DNA of 64,000 nt, from assembly GCF_001083795.1 (NCBI RefSeq), contig NZ_LAVK01000001.1:1-64000 (forward strand). Reading direction: 5' to 3'. Made by a program: the position numbers and the translations under genes. The DNA is from Streptomyces sp. SBT349 (GTDB lineage: Bacteria > Actinomycetota > Actinomycetes > Streptomycetales > Streptomycetaceae). Below the pieces are notes generated by a model. The model ran no database searches. It was not told the origin of the DNA and worked only from the letters and a program-made list of their open reading frames with translations. Positions within the stretch are counted from its first letter, which is position 1. The number at the start of each line of letters is the position of its first letter. Below, piece by piece: positions 1 through 9,960 of this stretch.

Positions 1-98
1 TGGGGTAAGGCTCCCTGTAGACGACAGGGTTGATAGGCCGGAGATGGAAGCCTGGTGACAGGTGGAGTTGACCGGTACTAATAGGCCGAGGGCTTGTC
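1..98 (+). rRNA. 23S ribosomal RNA, 3' end (partial)
   Basis: The first bases match the conserved 3' end of bacterial 23S rRNA, including the block GACCGGTACTAATAGGCCGA near 69-88 that precedes the closing stem. Only the last ~100 nt are inside the window. The exact mature 3' end is not visible; I place it after the GGCTTGTCC that should pair with the 5' end of the molecule. The spacer at 99-148 leads to 5S rRNA. Confidence 0.9.
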
Positions 99-148
99 CG
101 CAGATGCTCGCGTCCACTGTGAATTCTCGATCGATGAACACCGGATTT

Positions 149-269
149 GTTCCGGTGGTCATGGCGGGAGGGAAACGCCCGGTTACATTCCGAACCCGGA
201 AGCTAAGCCTCCCTGCGCCGATGGTACTGCATGGGGGACCGTGTGGGAGAGTAGGACACCGCCGGACAA
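149..269 (+). rRNA. 5S ribosomal RNA
   Basis: About 120 nt starting GTTCCGGTGGTCAT and ending CCGCCGGACAA, which pair as the terminal helix of 5S rRNA. It holds the conserved CCCGGTTACATTCCGAACCC loop region and the GGGAGAGTAGGAC block. Length and position (50 nt after 23S) fit a streptomycete rRNA operon. Ends may be off by one or two bases. Confidence 0.93.
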
Positions 270-273
270 TACT

Positions 274-346
274 GCCCCAATAGCTCAGTCGGCAGAGCGT
301 CTCCATGGTAAGGAGAAGGTCAACGGTTCGATTCCGTTTTGGGGCT
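274..346 (+). tRNA. tRNA-Thr (anticodon GGT)
   Basis: A 73-nt cloverleaf: acceptor stem GCCCCAA / TTGGGGC, D stem GCTC/GAGC, anticodon stem TCTCC/GGAGA with loop ATGGTAA (anticodon GGT, reads ACC/ACU), and T arm ACGG-TTCGATT-CCGT. CCA is not encoded, as is usual in streptomycetes. It lies 4 nt after 5S rRNA, so it is probably the last gene of the rRNA transcript. Confidence 0.95.
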
Positions 347-356
347 CGGAAATCAA

Positions 357-385
357 GGCTCTCGCTTTTCGGCGGGGGCCTTTTT
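357..385 (+). terminator. Intrinsic terminator of the rRNA-tRNA operon
   Basis: A 9-bp stem (GGCTCTCGC pairing with GCGGGGGCC, including two G-T pairs), a 6-nt loop and a run of five T follow the tRNA by 10 nt. This is a classic rho-independent terminator and one of the few here with a real T tract. Confidence 0.85.
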
Positions 386-437
386 CGCTGTCCGCGTCCG
401 CACGCACGCGCCGACCCGCGGCCGGCGCCGGCCGGAG

Positions 438-3041
438 TTATTCGGGGATACGCAGCGTCAGAATGGCCATGTCGTCCGACGGGGCGTCAGCCGCGAAGCG
501 CTCCACGGCCCGCAGCACCCGCGCGGCGACGGCGCCCGCGTTCAGGCCCGTGCACGAGCTCAGCACATCGGCCAGGCCGTCGTCCCCCAACATGCGCGTG
601 CCCTCGCGGCGTTCCGTCACGCCGTCGGTGACGCACAGCAGGACGTCCCCCGGGTCGAGCATGGTGCTCTGCTCGTACAGCTCCAGATCGTCCATCACCC
701 CGAGGAGCGGCTGAGGACTCGCGGCCGGCGCCACCGTTCCGTCCTGGGTGAGACGCAGCGGCAGCGGATGTCCCGCGCACACCATCTTCAGCAGCGCGCC
801 GCCCTCCGGCTGCGGCCACAACTCGCCGTACAGCAGCGTGAGGAAGCGGGAGCGCGGGCCCTCCTCCAGGATCGCCGCGTTCAGCCGCTCCAGGACCGCC
901 GGGCCGCCCAGGCCCTCGCGGGCCAGCAACCGGAGGGCGTGCCGCGCGAGTCCGGTGACGGCCGCGGCCAGCGGGCCCGTTCCGCAGACGTCGCCGATGG
1001 CGAACCCGTACGCGCCCTCGCGGATCGGGAAGACGTCGTAGAAGTCCCCGCCGACCTCGTTGCCCTCGCCCGCGGCCCGGTAGATGACCTCGACGTCCAC
1101 GCCGTCGATCTCCGGCAGTTCAGGCGGCAGCAGGCTGCGCTGCAACGACTGGCTGATGGCGGTGCGCTCGCTGTAGAGGCGCGCGTTGTCCAGGGCGAGC
1201 GCGGCCCGGCGGGACAGGTCCTCGGCCAGCTCCAGGATGTCCTGGCGGAACCGCTCCTCCGAGGGCTTGCCGAGCGCCAGCAGGCCGATGACGCGGTTGC
1301 GCGCGATGAGCGGCAGAACGACCGTTTCGCCACCGACCGCCGAGGCGGTCGTCAGGCTGGTGCCCGGCACCCGCGACGAGTGCTCGCCCAGGGCCAGGCT
1401 CCGCAGCGAGCTGCGCAGGGCCGTGTTGTGCGCGGCGTCCGCCGGCGCGGTCCAGAGGCGGACGCCCAGGGTGATGTCCGGATCCGGCGGGGCCACGCGT
1501 TCGAGGAGTGCCTTGATGCCGTCGATGCGGTCCTCGTCCTCGTGCAGGACGTACGAGAGAACCGGCTCGGAGCCGAACTCGTGGATCGTGTAGACGGCGC
1601 ACCAGGTGGCCAGCGTCGGGACGGTCATCTGCGCCATCAGCGCGAGCGTCTGGTTCCGGTCGAGGGTGCCCGCGAGCAGTTCCGACGCCTCGACGAGGAA
1701 CGCCAGGGAGCCACGGCGCAGCCGCTCCAGCTCCGTGAGACGGGCGGATTCGACGGCGAGGGCGATCCGGTCGGCGGCGAACTGGAGGCGCAGCGCCTCC
1801 TCGTTGCTGTAGCGGCCCGGGGTCTCGGAGGCGACGCCGAGCGAGCCCGTCAGCCGGCCCTCGACCTTCAGCGGCACGGTCACCACCGCGTGCATGCCGG
1901 TGCCCGAGAGCAGCGGAACGGCGCCGGGCGCGATGGCCAGGTCCTCGTGCACCGAGGGCATGCGGGCGGAGCCGTAGCGCCCGCTGCCGGTCTCGACCGG
2001 GACGCGGGCGAAGCGCTGGCGCGCCGAGGGCAGTCCGGTGGTGGCCCGCACCTCGAGCTCGGTCTCGTCGTCCGTGGCGAGCAGCAGGAACGCGGCGTCG
2101 CCGTCGAGCATGTCGCGGGCGCGTTCCACGGTGCGCTGGAGCAGCCCGTCCAGGTCGTCCGGGGGAGGGGAGCCGATCAGCGCGTCCAGCGGGTCGCCGG
2201 TCCGGTCCAGGCCGTCGGCGCCGCCTCCGTGGCCCGGCAGGCGCGAGGGGCTCTGGAGGATGGCCCGCTCCTGGTCGCGCACGATGAGGCAGACCGTCGA
2301 CGGCTCCCCGTGGGCGTCGCGGACGCGCAGGTGGCAGGCGTAGACCGGGATCGTTCTGCCGTCGGAGTCGCGCAGGCCGTAGCTGCCCTCCCAGCGGGAG
2401 AGGGCCAGGGCCTCGGCGATGCCGGTGCCGGTGCCCGGGGTCTGCGGCCAGGCCGCGAGATCGGACAGGGGCTTGCCGACGACCTGCTCCGCCGCGTATC
2501 CGAACAGCTCCCGGGCGTCCTCGTTCCACACCGTGATGCTGTCGGCGCGGTCGACCTGGACCACGGCCACCCGGGCGCGGGTGTCGCTGACCGGCAGCGC
2601 CTCGTCCGGCAGCACGGGCCCCGCGGATCGGGTGCCGATGGGGAGCACCTGCTGCTCAAGGCGGAACCAGACGCGCTTGTCGGTGGTGGTGTAGTCGACG
2701 CCCCAGCGGGTGGCGAGGGCCGCGCAGAGCAGCAGGCCGCGTCCGCCCTCGCTGCTGAGGTCCAGCCGGCCGCGGGAGATCTCGGCGAGCGGCAGCTCGC
2801 GCTCCGGGTGGCGGTCGGCGACCTCGACGCGGACCCCCTCCGCGTCGCGCAGGCAGCGGACCTCCGCGGACGTGCCGGCGTGCACCACCGCGTTGGTCAC
2901 CAGTTCGCTGGTGAGAACGACGGCGTCCTCGATCAGGTCGGTGAGGCCCCAGCCCTGGAGGGTGTCCCGCACGAAGCCCCGCGCGGTCGCGACCGAGCGT
3001 CCGACCGGCTCGAAGGTGGCCGCAGCTCGCGCGGTGATCAC
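438..3041 (-). CDS. osaC: OsaC-like sigma-factor regulator: RsbW-type kinase, PAS, GAF and SpoIIE/PP2C phosphatase domains
   Basis: An 867-aa cytoplasmic multidomain protein. Residues ~10-130 are a GHKL anti-sigma-factor kinase domain with an N box (SELVTNAVVHA). A PAS domain follows at ~140-260, then two GAF-like regions (~290-430, ~450-620), then a SpoIIE-type PP2C phosphatase (~650-865) with GGDFYD, GDVCG, VTDGV and DDM metal-binding motifs. The start is GTG with GGGGGAG 6-7 nt upstream. It is divergent from the osaA homologue, as in S. coelicolor, where OsaC is reported to restrain sigma-B activity after osmotic stress. The domain set could both bind a sigma factor and dephosphorylate an antagonist. 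Identity rests on domain order plus synteny; the partner sigma factor is not in this window. Confidence 0.88.
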   Translation of the reverse strand: MITARAAATFEPVGRSVATARGFVRDTLQGWGLTDLIEDAVVLTSELVTNAVVHAGTSAEVRCLRDAEGVRVEVADRHPERELPLAEISRGRLDLSSEGGRGLLLCAALATRWGVDYTTTDKRVWFRLEQQVLPIGTRSAGPVLPDEALPVSDTRARVAVVQVDRADSITVWNEDARELFGYAAEQVVGKPLSDLAAWPQTPGTGTGIAEALALSRWEGSYGLRDSDGRTIPVYACHLRVRDAHGEPSTVCLIVRDQERAILQSPSRLPGHGGGADGLDRTGDPLDALIGSPPPDDLDGLLQRTVERARDMLDGDAAFLLLATDDETELEVRATTGLPSARQRFARVPVETGSGRYGSARMPSVHEDLAIAPGAVPLLSGTGMHAVVTVPLKVEGRLTGSLGVASETPGRYSNEEALRLQFAADRIALAVESARLTELERLRRGSLAFLVEASELLAGTLDRNQTLALMAQMTVPTLATWCAVYTIHEFGSEPVLSYVLHEDEDRIDGIKALLERVAPPDPDITLGVRLWTAPADAAHNTALRSSLRSLALGEHSSRVPGTSLTTASAVGGETVVLPLIARNRVIGLLALGKPSEERFRQDILELAEDLSRRAALALDNARLYSERTAISQSLQRSLLPPELPEIDGVDVEVIYRAAGEGNEVGGDFYDVFPIREGAYGFAIGDVCGTGPLAAAVTGLARHALRLLAREGLGGPAVLERLNAAILEEGPRSRFLTLLYGELWPQPEGGALLKMVCAGHPLPLRLTQDGTVAPAASPQPLLGVMDDLELYEQSTMLDPGDVLLCVTDGVTERREGTRMLGDDGLADVLSSCTGLNAGAVAARVLRAVERFAADAPSDDMAILTLRIPE

Positions 3042-3273
3042 GTCACTCCCCCAAAGGTCTGTCGTCAGTCCGGCGCCTCATCGGCAGCCAGTAGCCAGAT
3101 TACTGACGTCGCCCGCCGCGGCGGACGGCGCATCCGATGATTTCCCCCTCCCCGGAGAATCAGTGGTATGCGATGCTGCCGAACTGTTATCGCCCGGTCT
3201 GTTGGGAGTGAAACACTGGAAGGGCCCCATGTGAAAGTCCGGGCGGAACGGTCGACCCTGCGGGAGGGACACA

Positions 3274-6200
3274 GTGGTGTCTGACGGAGCAGCTGCGCGT
3301 GCCGGCACGGCCGCGCGAACGAAGAGGTCGCGGAGCGGCGGTACCGTCGAAGTCGACGCCGTCGCCCTGAACCGGCTGCTCTCCGCGCTGGAGGCGATGC
3401 GGGACGGCAACCTCAGGAAGCGCCTGACCGTGGTCGGCGACGGTCCCATGGCGGAGATCGCGGCGCTCTACAACGAGGTCGCGGACCGCAATCTGCACCT
3501 CACCGGCGAGCTGGCGCGCGTGCGCCGCGTCGTCGGACGTGAGGGCAAGCTCACCGAGCGGGTCGAGACGGGGCTGTCGCAGGGCGCCTGGGCCAAGGCC
3601 GTTGACGACGCGAACGAGCTGGTGGACGACCTGGTGCGCCCGGTCGCGGACGTGGGCCGGGTGCTGACCGCGGTCGCGGACGGCGACCTGGGGCAGCGGA
3701 TGGATCTGCGGGCCCAGGCGGAGAACGGCGCGAGCCGCCCGCTGCGCGGGGAGTTCCTGCGGGTGGGCCGCACGGTCAACAGGATGGTGGACCAGCTCTC
3801 GGAGTTCACCGTCGAGGTCACGCGGGTGGCGAGCGAGGTCGGCACCGAGGGCAAGCTCGGCGGCCAGGCCAAGGTGCCGGGGGTCTCGGGCTCCTGGAAG
3901 GACCTGACCGACTCGGTCAACACGATGGCCGCCCGGCTGACCGCGCAGGTCCGCGACATCTCGACGGTCACCAAGGCGGTGGCGGACGGCGATCTGTCGC
4001 GGCAGGTCACCGTGCATGTCGCGGGCGAGATGCTGGAGCTGAAGAACACCGTGAACACCATGGTGCGCCAGCTCTCCTCGTTCCAGTCCGAGGTGACCAG
4101 GGTCGCCCGCGAGGTGGGCACCGACGGCGTGCTGGGCGGCCAGGCGCGCGTGCAGGGCGTCAGCGGCGCTTGGAAGGACCTCACCGACTCCGTCAACCTG
4201 ATGGCGGGCAACCTGACCCGGCAGGTGCGCGAGATCTCCGAGGTCACGCGAGCCGTGGCCAACGGCGACCTGTCGCAGAAGATCACGGTCACGGCGCGCG
4301 GCGAGGTCGCGGGACTGGCGGACACGCTCAACGCCATGACGGAGCGGCTGTCCTCGTTCGCCGACGAGGTGACCAGGACGGCCGTCGAGATCGGCACCGA
4401 CGGCACCCTGGGCGGGCAGGCGCGGGTGCAGGGCGTGGCCGGGGTGTGGAAGGCGCTGACCGACTCGGTCAACACCGCCTTCAGGAACCTGTCGGACCAG
4501 GTGCGGGACATCTCCGAGGTCACGCGGGCCGTGGCCAACGGCGACCTGTCCAAGAAGGTCACCGTGGATGTGTCCGGCGAGATGCTGGAGTTGAAGAACA
4601 CGGTCAACAGGACCGTCGACCAGCTGTCGTCCTTCCAGTCGGAGGTCACGCGCGTCGCGCGGGAGATCGGGGACGAGGGAGCGCTCGGCGGCCAGGCGTC
4701 GGTGAAGGGCCTGGCGGGTGCCTGGAAGGATCTGACCGACTCGGTGAACACGGTTTTCCGCAATCTGTCCGATCAGGTGCGTGACATCGCGCAGGTGACG
4801 ACCGCGGTGGCCAACGGGGATCTCTCGCAGAAGGTGACCGCGAATGTCTCCGGGGAGATGCTCGAACTCAAGAACACCGTCAACAGGATGGTCGACCAGC
4901 TCTCCTCCTTCGCCGACCAGGTCACCCGGGTCGCGACCGAGGTGGGTATCGAGGGGCGGCTCGGCGGCCAGGCGTCCGTGGACGGCGTCAGCGGCACCTG
5001 GAAGGCGCTGACCGATTCCGTCAACCAGATGGCGTTCAACCTCACCGATCAGGTGAGGAACATCGCCCAGGTGACAACCGCCGTGGCGCGCGGTGATCTG
5101 TCGCAGAAGATCGACGTGAACGCCAGGGGCGAGATCCTGGAGCTCAAGAACACCGTGAACACGATGGTGGACCAGCTGTCGTCGTTCGCGAAGCAGGTGA
5201 CCCGCGTGGCCCGCGAGGTGGGCACGGAGGGGCGGCTCGGCGGCCAGGCGCAGGTGGCCGACGTCGCCGGTGTGTGGCGCGACCTGACCGACTCGGTCAA
5301 CGACATGGCGTCGAACCTGACCGATCAGGTGCGGAACATCGCCCAGGTCGCCACGGCCGTGGCGCGCGGTGACCTCTCGCAGAAGATCACGGTCGAGGCG
5401 CGCGGCGAGTTCCTGGAGCTGAAGGACACGCTCAACTCGATGGTCGACCAGCTGCTGTCGTTCGCGGACCAGGTGACCCGGGTGGCGCGCGAGGTCGGTA
5501 CGGAGGGGCGGCTCGGGGGCCAGGCCGAGGTCGAGGGCGTCGCGGGGACCTGGAAGGACCTCACCCAGTCCGTCAACGGGATGGCGAACAACCTGACCTC
5601 GCAGGTGCGGAACATCTCGGAGGTCACCACCGCGGTGGCCTCGGGCGACCTCACCAAGAAGATCACCGTCGGCGCCAAGGGCGAGATCCTGGAGCTGGTC
5701 ACCACGGTGAACACCATGGTGGACCAGCTGTCCTCGTTCGCCGACGAGGTGACCCGCGTGGCCAGGGAGGTCGGCACCGAGGGCCGCCTGGGCGGCCAGG
5801 TGGAGGTGCGCGGCGTCTCCGGCACCTGGAAGAACCTGACGGACAACGTCAACCTCATGGCCCGCAGCCTCACCACCCAGGTGCGGAACATTTCCGAGGT
5901 GGCGACGGCGGTGGCCAACGGCGACCTGTCCCGCAAGGTCACGGCGAAGGCCAGCGGCGAGGTCGCCGAACTCGCCGACACGGTCAACCGGATGGTCACC
6001 ACGCTGTCGTCGTTCGCGGCCGAGGTCACGCGGGTGGCGCGCGAGGTGGGAACGGATGGGCGGCTGGGCGGCCAGGCCAACGTCCCCGGTGTCTCGGGCA
6101 CCTGGCGGGACCTGACCGAGTCGGTCAACTCGATGGCGTCCAACCTCACCCTCCAGGTCCGCAACATCACCACGGTCACCACGGCGATCGCGGGCGGTGA

Positions 6201-8814
6201 CCTGACGAAGAAGATCGACATCGAGGCGCGCGGCGAGATCCAGCTGCTGACGGAGACCCTGAACACGATGGTCGACCAGCTCTCCCTCTTCGCCGAGCAG
6301 GTGACCAAGGTGGCCCGCGAGGTGGGTACCGAGGGCCAGCTGGGCGGGCAGGCGCGGGTGCCGGGCGTCGCGGGGACGTGGAAGGACCTGACCGACTCGG
6401 TGAACGAGATGGCGGGCAACCTGACCGGTCAGGTCCGCGGCATCGCCCGGGTGGCCACGTTCGTGACCCGTGGCGACCACAACGTGAGCATCAGCACCGA
6501 CGCGGCGGGCGAGATCCTGGTGGTCCAGGAGAGCGTCAACGCGATGATCAGGAACCTCAGGGACGCCACCCAGGTCAACAAGGAGCAGGACTGGCTCAAG
6601 GGGAACCTGGCGCGGATCTCGGCGCTGATGCAGGGCCGTCGCGACCTGAAGGACGTTGCGACGCTGATCATGAGCGAGCTGTGCCCCGCGGTGGCCGCGC
6701 AGCACGGCGGGTTCTACCTGTCGGTGCCGGTGGACGGCGACGAGAACCTGGTGGCCGGGGCCGGCGAGGGCGACGCGTACGAGCTGCGCATGATCGCCGC
6801 CTACGGGTACGCGCCGGACACGCAGGCGCTGTCGTTCCGGCCGGGTGAGGGCCTGATCGGGACGGCGGCCGGCGAGCGGCGCATCCTCCAGTTCGGGCCG
6901 ACGCCCGAGGGGTATCTGCGGATCTCGTCGGGCCTCGGCGAGGCGCCGCCGGTCACGGTGATCATCCTGCCGGTGCTCTTCGAGGACCGGGTGCTCGGCG
7001 TGCTGGAGCTGGCGTCGTTCAAGCCGTTCACGCAGATCGAGCGCGACTTCCTGGCACAGATGGCCGAGATGATCGCCACCAGCGTCAACACGATCAGCGT
7101 GAACACCAGGACGGAGATGCTGCTGAAGCAGTCGCAGGAGCTGGCCACCCAGCTCCAGGACCAGACGGCGGAGCTGGAGCGGCAGCGGAAGGCGCTGGAG
7201 GACTCCAACGCCGAGCTGAAGGACAAGGCGGATCTGCTCGCCGAGACCAACCGCAACATCGAGGTGAAGAACTCGGAGATCGAGGAGGCCAGGCGCGGGC
7301 TCCAGGAGCGGGCCGAGCAGCTCGCCGTCTCCATGCGGTACAAGTCGGAGTTCCTGGCGAACATGTCGCACGAGCTGCGGACCCCGCTGAACTCGCTGCT
7401 GATCCTCGCCAAGCTGCTCGCGGACAACGCGGAGGGCAACCTCTCGCCGAAGCAGGTGGAGTTCGCCGAGACGATCCACGGCGCGGGCTCCGACCTGCTC
7501 CAGCTGATCAACGACATCCTCGACCTGTCGAAGGTCGAGGCCGGGAAGATGGACGTCAGCCCGGCGCGGATCGCGCTGGTGCAGCTGGTGGACTACATCG
7601 AGGCGTCGTTCCGGCCGCTCACGGCCGAGAAGAACCTGGAGTTCTCGGTTCGGGTCTCGCCCGAGCTGCCCGCCACCCTGCACACGGACGAGCAGCGGCT
7701 CCTCCAGGTCCTGCGGAACCTGCTGTCCAACGCGGTGAAGTTCACCGACACGGGTTCGGTGGAGCTGGTGATCAGGCCGGCCGCGGGCGAGGTGCCCGTC
7801 GAGATCAGGGAGCAGATGCTGGAGAGCGGGTCGGTGCTGTCCGCCGACGCGCCGCTGGTGGCGTTCGCCGTCTCGGACACCGGGATCGGCATCGCGGCGG
7901 GCAAGATGCGGGTGATCTTCGAGGCGTTCAAGCAGGCGGACGGCACGACGAGCCGGAAGTACGGCGGCACGGGGCTCGGCCTGTCGATCAGCCGGGAGAT
8001 CGCGCGGCTGCTGGGCGGGGAGATCCACGCCGCCAGCGAGCCGGGCCGCGGGTCCACGTTCACGCTCTACCTGCCGCTCCAGCCCACGGAGCTGCCGCCG
8101 CCCGGCTACGGGCAGTTGGCCAGCGGGACGCTGAGCGTCGAGGCCGGTGCCAGGCAGCGGCCGGCGGCCATCGAGGCGGCGCCCGCTCCCGCGGTGGTCG
8201 AGACGGCGGCGGAGGGCGGCGCGGAGCCGGGGCAGGCACCGGCCGAGGGGCGCCAGGCGCGCAAGAGCCGCGAGGCGTCGATCGCGGCGGAGCGGGCGGC
8301 GGAGTCGCTGACCAAGCGGCACCGGGAGCGCTTCATGGAGAACGGCCACGCCAGGGAGAAGGAGCGCGAGCCCGAGCCGGCGGCGGAGTCGGAGGCGTCC
8401 CAGGCGGAGCGCCGGAGGGCGTTCCGGGACTTCCGGGGCCGGAAGGTGCTGATCGTGGACGACGATGTGCGCAACGTGTTCGCGCTGACCAGCGTGCTCG
8501 AGCAGCACGGGCTCCGGGTGCTGTACGCGGAGAACGGGCGCGAGGGCATCGAGGTGCTGGAGTCCAACGAGGACGTGGCGCTGGTGCTGATGGACATCAT
8601 GATGCCGGAGATGGACGGGTACTCCACGACCGCCGCGATCCGGCGGATGCCGCAGTTCGCCGGGCTGCCGATCATCGCGCTGACGGCGAAGGCGATGAAG
8701 GGCGACCGGGAGAAGAGCATCGAGTCGGGCGCGTCGGACTACGTCACCAAGCCGGTGGACACCGATCACCTGCTGTCCGTGATGGGGCAGTGGATGGAGA
8801 ACGGGGGCGTGTGA
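3274..8814 (+). CDS. osaA: OsaA-like giant hybrid histidine kinase with ten-unit poly-HAMP array
   Basis: An 1846-aa soluble hybrid sensor kinase with no signal peptide or membrane segment. Residues ~150-1090 are ten 92-aa HAMP-type repeats, each with the signature GxWKxLTDSVN and GDLSxKI/V. A GAF-like domain follows (~1115-1265), then a coiled coil (~1285-1350), HisKA with phosphoacceptor His1366 in [10 protein letters not shown], HATPase_c ([14 protein letters not shown]), an Ala/Glu-rich linker, and a receiver domain with Asp1774 in [11 protein letters not shown]. The start is GTG with GGGAGGG 5 nt upstream. The architecture resembles group III (Nik1/Os-1) fungal osmosensor kinases. Order and neighbours match S. 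coelicolor osaA, which together with osaB supports osmoadaptation. The kinase and receiver motifs all look intact. Confidence 0.92.
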   Translation: MVSDGAAARAGTAARTKRSRSGGTVEVDAVALNRLLSALEAMRDGNLRKRLTVVGDGPMAEIAALYNEVADRNLHLTGELARVRRVVGREGKLTERVETGLSQGAWAKAVDDANELVDDLVRPVADVGRVLTAVADGDLGQRMDLRAQAENGASRPLRGEFLRVGRTVNRMVDQLSEFTVEVTRVASEVGTEGKLGGQAKVPGVSGSWKDLTDSVNTMAARLTAQVRDISTVTKAVADGDLSRQVTVHVAGEMLELKNTVNTMVRQLSSFQSEVTRVAREVGTDGVLGGQARVQGVSGAWKDLTDSVNLMAGNLTRQVREISEVTRAVANGDLSQKITVTARGEVAGLADTLNAMTERLSSFADEVTRTAVEIGTDGTLGGQARVQGVAGVWKALTDSVNTAFRNLSDQVRDISEVTRAVANGDLSKKVTVDVSGEMLELKNTVNRTVDQLSSFQSEVTRVAREIGDEGALGGQASVKGLAGAWKDLTDSVNTVFRNLSDQVRDIAQVTTAVANGDLSQKVTANVSGEMLELKNTVNRMVDQLSSFADQVTRVATEVGIEGRLGGQASVDGVSGTWKALTDSVNQMAFNLTDQVRNIAQVTTAVARGDLSQKIDVNARGEILELKNTVNTMVDQLSSFAKQVTRVAREVGTEGRLGGQAQVADVAGVWRDLTDSVNDMASNLTDQVRNIAQVATAVARGDLSQKITVEARGEFLELKDTLNSMVDQLLSFADQVTRVAREVGTEGRLGGQAEVEGVAGTWKDLTQSVNGMANNLTSQVRNISEVTTAVASGDLTKKITVGAKGEILELVTTVNTMVDQLSSFADEVTRVAREVGTEGRLGGQVEVRGVSGTWKNLTDNVNLMARSLTTQVRNISEVATAVANGDLSRKVTAKASGEVAELADTVNRMVTTLSSFAAEVTRVAREVGTDGRLGGQANVPGVSGTWRDLTESVNSMASNLTLQVRNITTVTTAIAGGDLTKKIDIEARGEIQLLTETLNTMVDQLSLFAEQVTKVAREVGTEGQLGGQARVPGVAGTWKDLTDSVNEMAGNLTGQVRGIARVATFVTRGDHNVSISTDAAGEILVVQESVNAMIRNLRDATQVNKEQDWLKGNLARISALMQGRRDLKDVATLIMSELCPAVAAQHGGFYLSVPVDGDENLVAGAGEGDAYELRMIAAYGYAPDTQALSFRPGEGLIGTAAGERRILQFGPTPEGYLRISSGLGEAPPVTVIILPVLFEDRVLGVLELASFKPFTQIERDFLAQMAEMIATSVNTISVNTRTEMLLKQSQELATQLQDQTAELERQRKALEDSNAELKDKADLLAETNRNIEVKNSEIEEARRGLQERAEQLAVSMRYKSEFLANMSHELRTPLNSLLILAKLLADNAEGNLSPKQVEFAETIHGAGSDLLQLINDILDLSKVEAGKMDVSPARIALVQLVDYIEASFRPLTAEKNLEFSVRVSPELPATLHTDEQRLLQVLRNLLSNAVKFTDTGSVELVIRPAAGEVPVEIREQMLESGSVLSADAPLVAFAVSDTGIGIAAGKMRVIFEAFKQADGTTSRKYGGTGLGLSISREIARLLGGEIHAASEPGRGSTFTLYLPLQPTELPPPGYGQLASGTLSVEAGARQRPAAIEAAPAPAVVETAAEGGAEPGQAPAEGRQARKSREASIAAERAAESLTKRHRERFMENGHAREKEREPEPAAESEASQAERRRAFRDFRGRKVLIVDDDVRNVFALTSVLEQHGLRVLYAENGREGIEVLESNEDVALVLMDIMMPEMDGYSTTAAIRRMPQFAGLPIIALTAKAMKGDREKSIESGASDYVTKPVDTDHLLSVMGQWMENGGV
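3745..6540 (+). repeat. Ten in-frame 276-bp tandem repeats encoding HAMP units
   Basis: The conserved Trp codon of each unit falls exactly every 276 bp, from 3895 to 6379, giving ten copies with no indel. Identity is high between neighbours, for example around TGGAAGGACCTGACCGACTC, but copies have diverged at the ends and middle. The boundaries given are approximate. The array lies wholly inside osaA and could expand or contract by recombination in 92-residue steps without a frameshift. Confidence 0.9.
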
Positions 8815-9202
8815 CCTTCCCGTTGGGCCCGTCGGAGGGGAACTTACGAGGTCGTGGCCTCGTTCTGGCAATGTGTGCAGCGGAGTTCGCCGGAGTCGGG
8901 GTGCGTGGTATCGTGACGCAGCGCGATGCGTTGATCACCGGACGCCTCGCGCTGTTGATCGCTGGGTGATCGGGCAGGACGTTTTCTGGTGTGGCGGGGG
9001 CAAGGCCGGAGGATCTCCGGTCTCTCGCGACAGGGCGAGAGGGCCCATCGAATGCCGTTGCGCGCAGGCGTGGGGCGTACCAGGCTCGCTGGCAATGGTG
9101 CCGGAGAGGATGTCAACATGTCCGGCACAGGACCGGACGGCGTGAGGGTGCCGTCCACAACGGCGGCGCCACGCCGCGCCGCAGGGGCAAGGAGGACGGG
9201 CC
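8815..9202 (+). other. osaA-osaB intergenic region with candidate upstream reading frame
   Basis: 388 bp without an accepted gene. It has no clear terminator for osaA, so read-through into osaB is possible. A short frame starts at ATG 9118, 8 nt after GGAGAGG (9103-9109), and runs 39 codons to 9237, overlapping the osaB start by 35 nt in another frame. It could be a regulatory uORF or chance. A loose sigma-B-like pairing (GTTC at 8885, TGGTAT at 8906, 17-nt spacer) is too weak to call. The rest shows nothing recognisable. Confidence 0.4.
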
Positions 9203-9883
9203 ATGGTGCAGAAGGCCAAGATCCTCCTGGTCGATGACCGACCCGAGAATCTGCTGGCGCTTGAGGCGATTCTCTCGGCGCTGGATCAGACGCTGGTCCG
9301 GGCATCGTCAGGGGAGGAAGCGCTCAAAGCGCTGCTCACAGAAGATTTCGCGGTCATCCTGCTCGACGTCCAGATGCCGGGTATGGACGGCTTCGAGACG
9401 GCGGCTCACATCAAACGGCGCGAGCGGACGCGCGACATCCCCATCATCTTCCTGACCGCGATCAATCACGGCCCGCACCACACGTTCCGGGGCTATGCGG
9501 CGGGCGCGGTCGACTACATCTCCAAGCCGTTCGACCCGTGGGTGCTGCGGGCCAAGGTGTCGGTCTTCGTCGAGTTGCACATGAAAAACATGCAACTGCG
9601 CGAGCAGGCTCTGCTGTTGCGGCGCGAGCTGGAGGGCGGCGCGCAGCCGGGAGCCGACAGCGACAGGGCCGCCGGAGGGCTGCTGCCCGAGCTGTCCGCA
9701 CGGCTGGCCGCGGTCGAGGAGCAGGCCGAGGTGCTCACCAAGGAGCTGTCGGAGTCGGGCGGCGGCGCCGCCGTGTCGACCGCGGCCCACCTGGAGCGGA
9801 AACTGTCCGGTCTGCGCCGGGCACTTGACGCGCTCCAGCCGGGTGCGACCGAGCGGACGTCCGTGGAGTCGCAGCCGGGATAG
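9203..9883 (+). CDS. osaB: OsaB-like response regulator with coiled-coil tail
   Basis: A 226-aa protein. Residues ~5-120 are a CheY-like receiver with the acidic pair DD (11-12), phospho-acceptor Asp55 in LLDVQMPGMDG and the conserved Lys in YISKPFDP. There is no DNA-binding domain. Instead the C-terminal half (~125-215) is charged and rich in Leu, Glu and Arg, and is predicted to form a coiled coil. Start ATG 9203 follows AAGGAGG at a good distance. It is the likely partner of the OsaA kinase upstream. In S. coelicolor OsaB is reported as required for aerial growth under osmotic stress. Output must act through protein contacts, since no effector enzyme motif is seen. Confidence 0.9.
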   Translation: MVQKAKILLVDDRPENLLALEAILSALDQTLVRASSGEEALKALLTEDFAVILLDVQMPGMDGFETAAHIKRRERTRDIPIIFLTAINHGPHHTFRGYAAGAVDYISKPFDPWVLRAKVSVFVELHMKNMQLREQALLLRRELEGGAQPGADSDRAAGGLLPELSARLAAVEEQAEVLTKELSESGGGAAVSTAAHLERKLSGLRRALDALQPGATERTSVESQPG

Positions 9884-9960
9884 GCGGATCGGCCGGGCCG
9901 CGCGCGGAAGACGGGATGCGGTCCGTGCCCCCGGCGCGCGTGCCCGGTAATCTCGCCTCC

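Noticed and set aside
1-400. Integration site at the tRNA-Thr gene
   Set aside because: tRNA 3' ends are common attachment sites, but no integrase, direct repeat or foreign genes follow; the next gene is core osaC.
339-3140. A 933-codon open frame opposite osaC, running on from the tRNA terminator
   Set aside because: It crosses an intrinsic terminator and is antisense to recognised domains. There is no ribosome binding site at its start.
3745-6540. Regular repeats as a CRISPR array
   Set aside because: The 276-bp period, in-frame coding content and lack of short identical repeats with unique spacers show protein repeats, not CRISPR.
3187-8871. A 1894-codon open frame opposite osaA
   Set aside because: It is antisense to a protein with clear HAMP, kinase and receiver motifs. 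Its translation is Leu/Arg/His/Asp-rich with no family, which is usual for a mirror frame in very GC-rich DNA.
8885-8911. Sigma-B-type promoter for osaB
   Set aside because: GTTC and TGGTAT are 17 nt apart, outside the usual 14-16, and both elements are imperfect. Primer extension would be needed.
9916-9960. Upstream ATG as the ftsK start
   Set aside because: It has a fair ribosome binding site, but homologues begin MAS at the ATG at 9961, which also fits a leaderless transcript. Not excluded.
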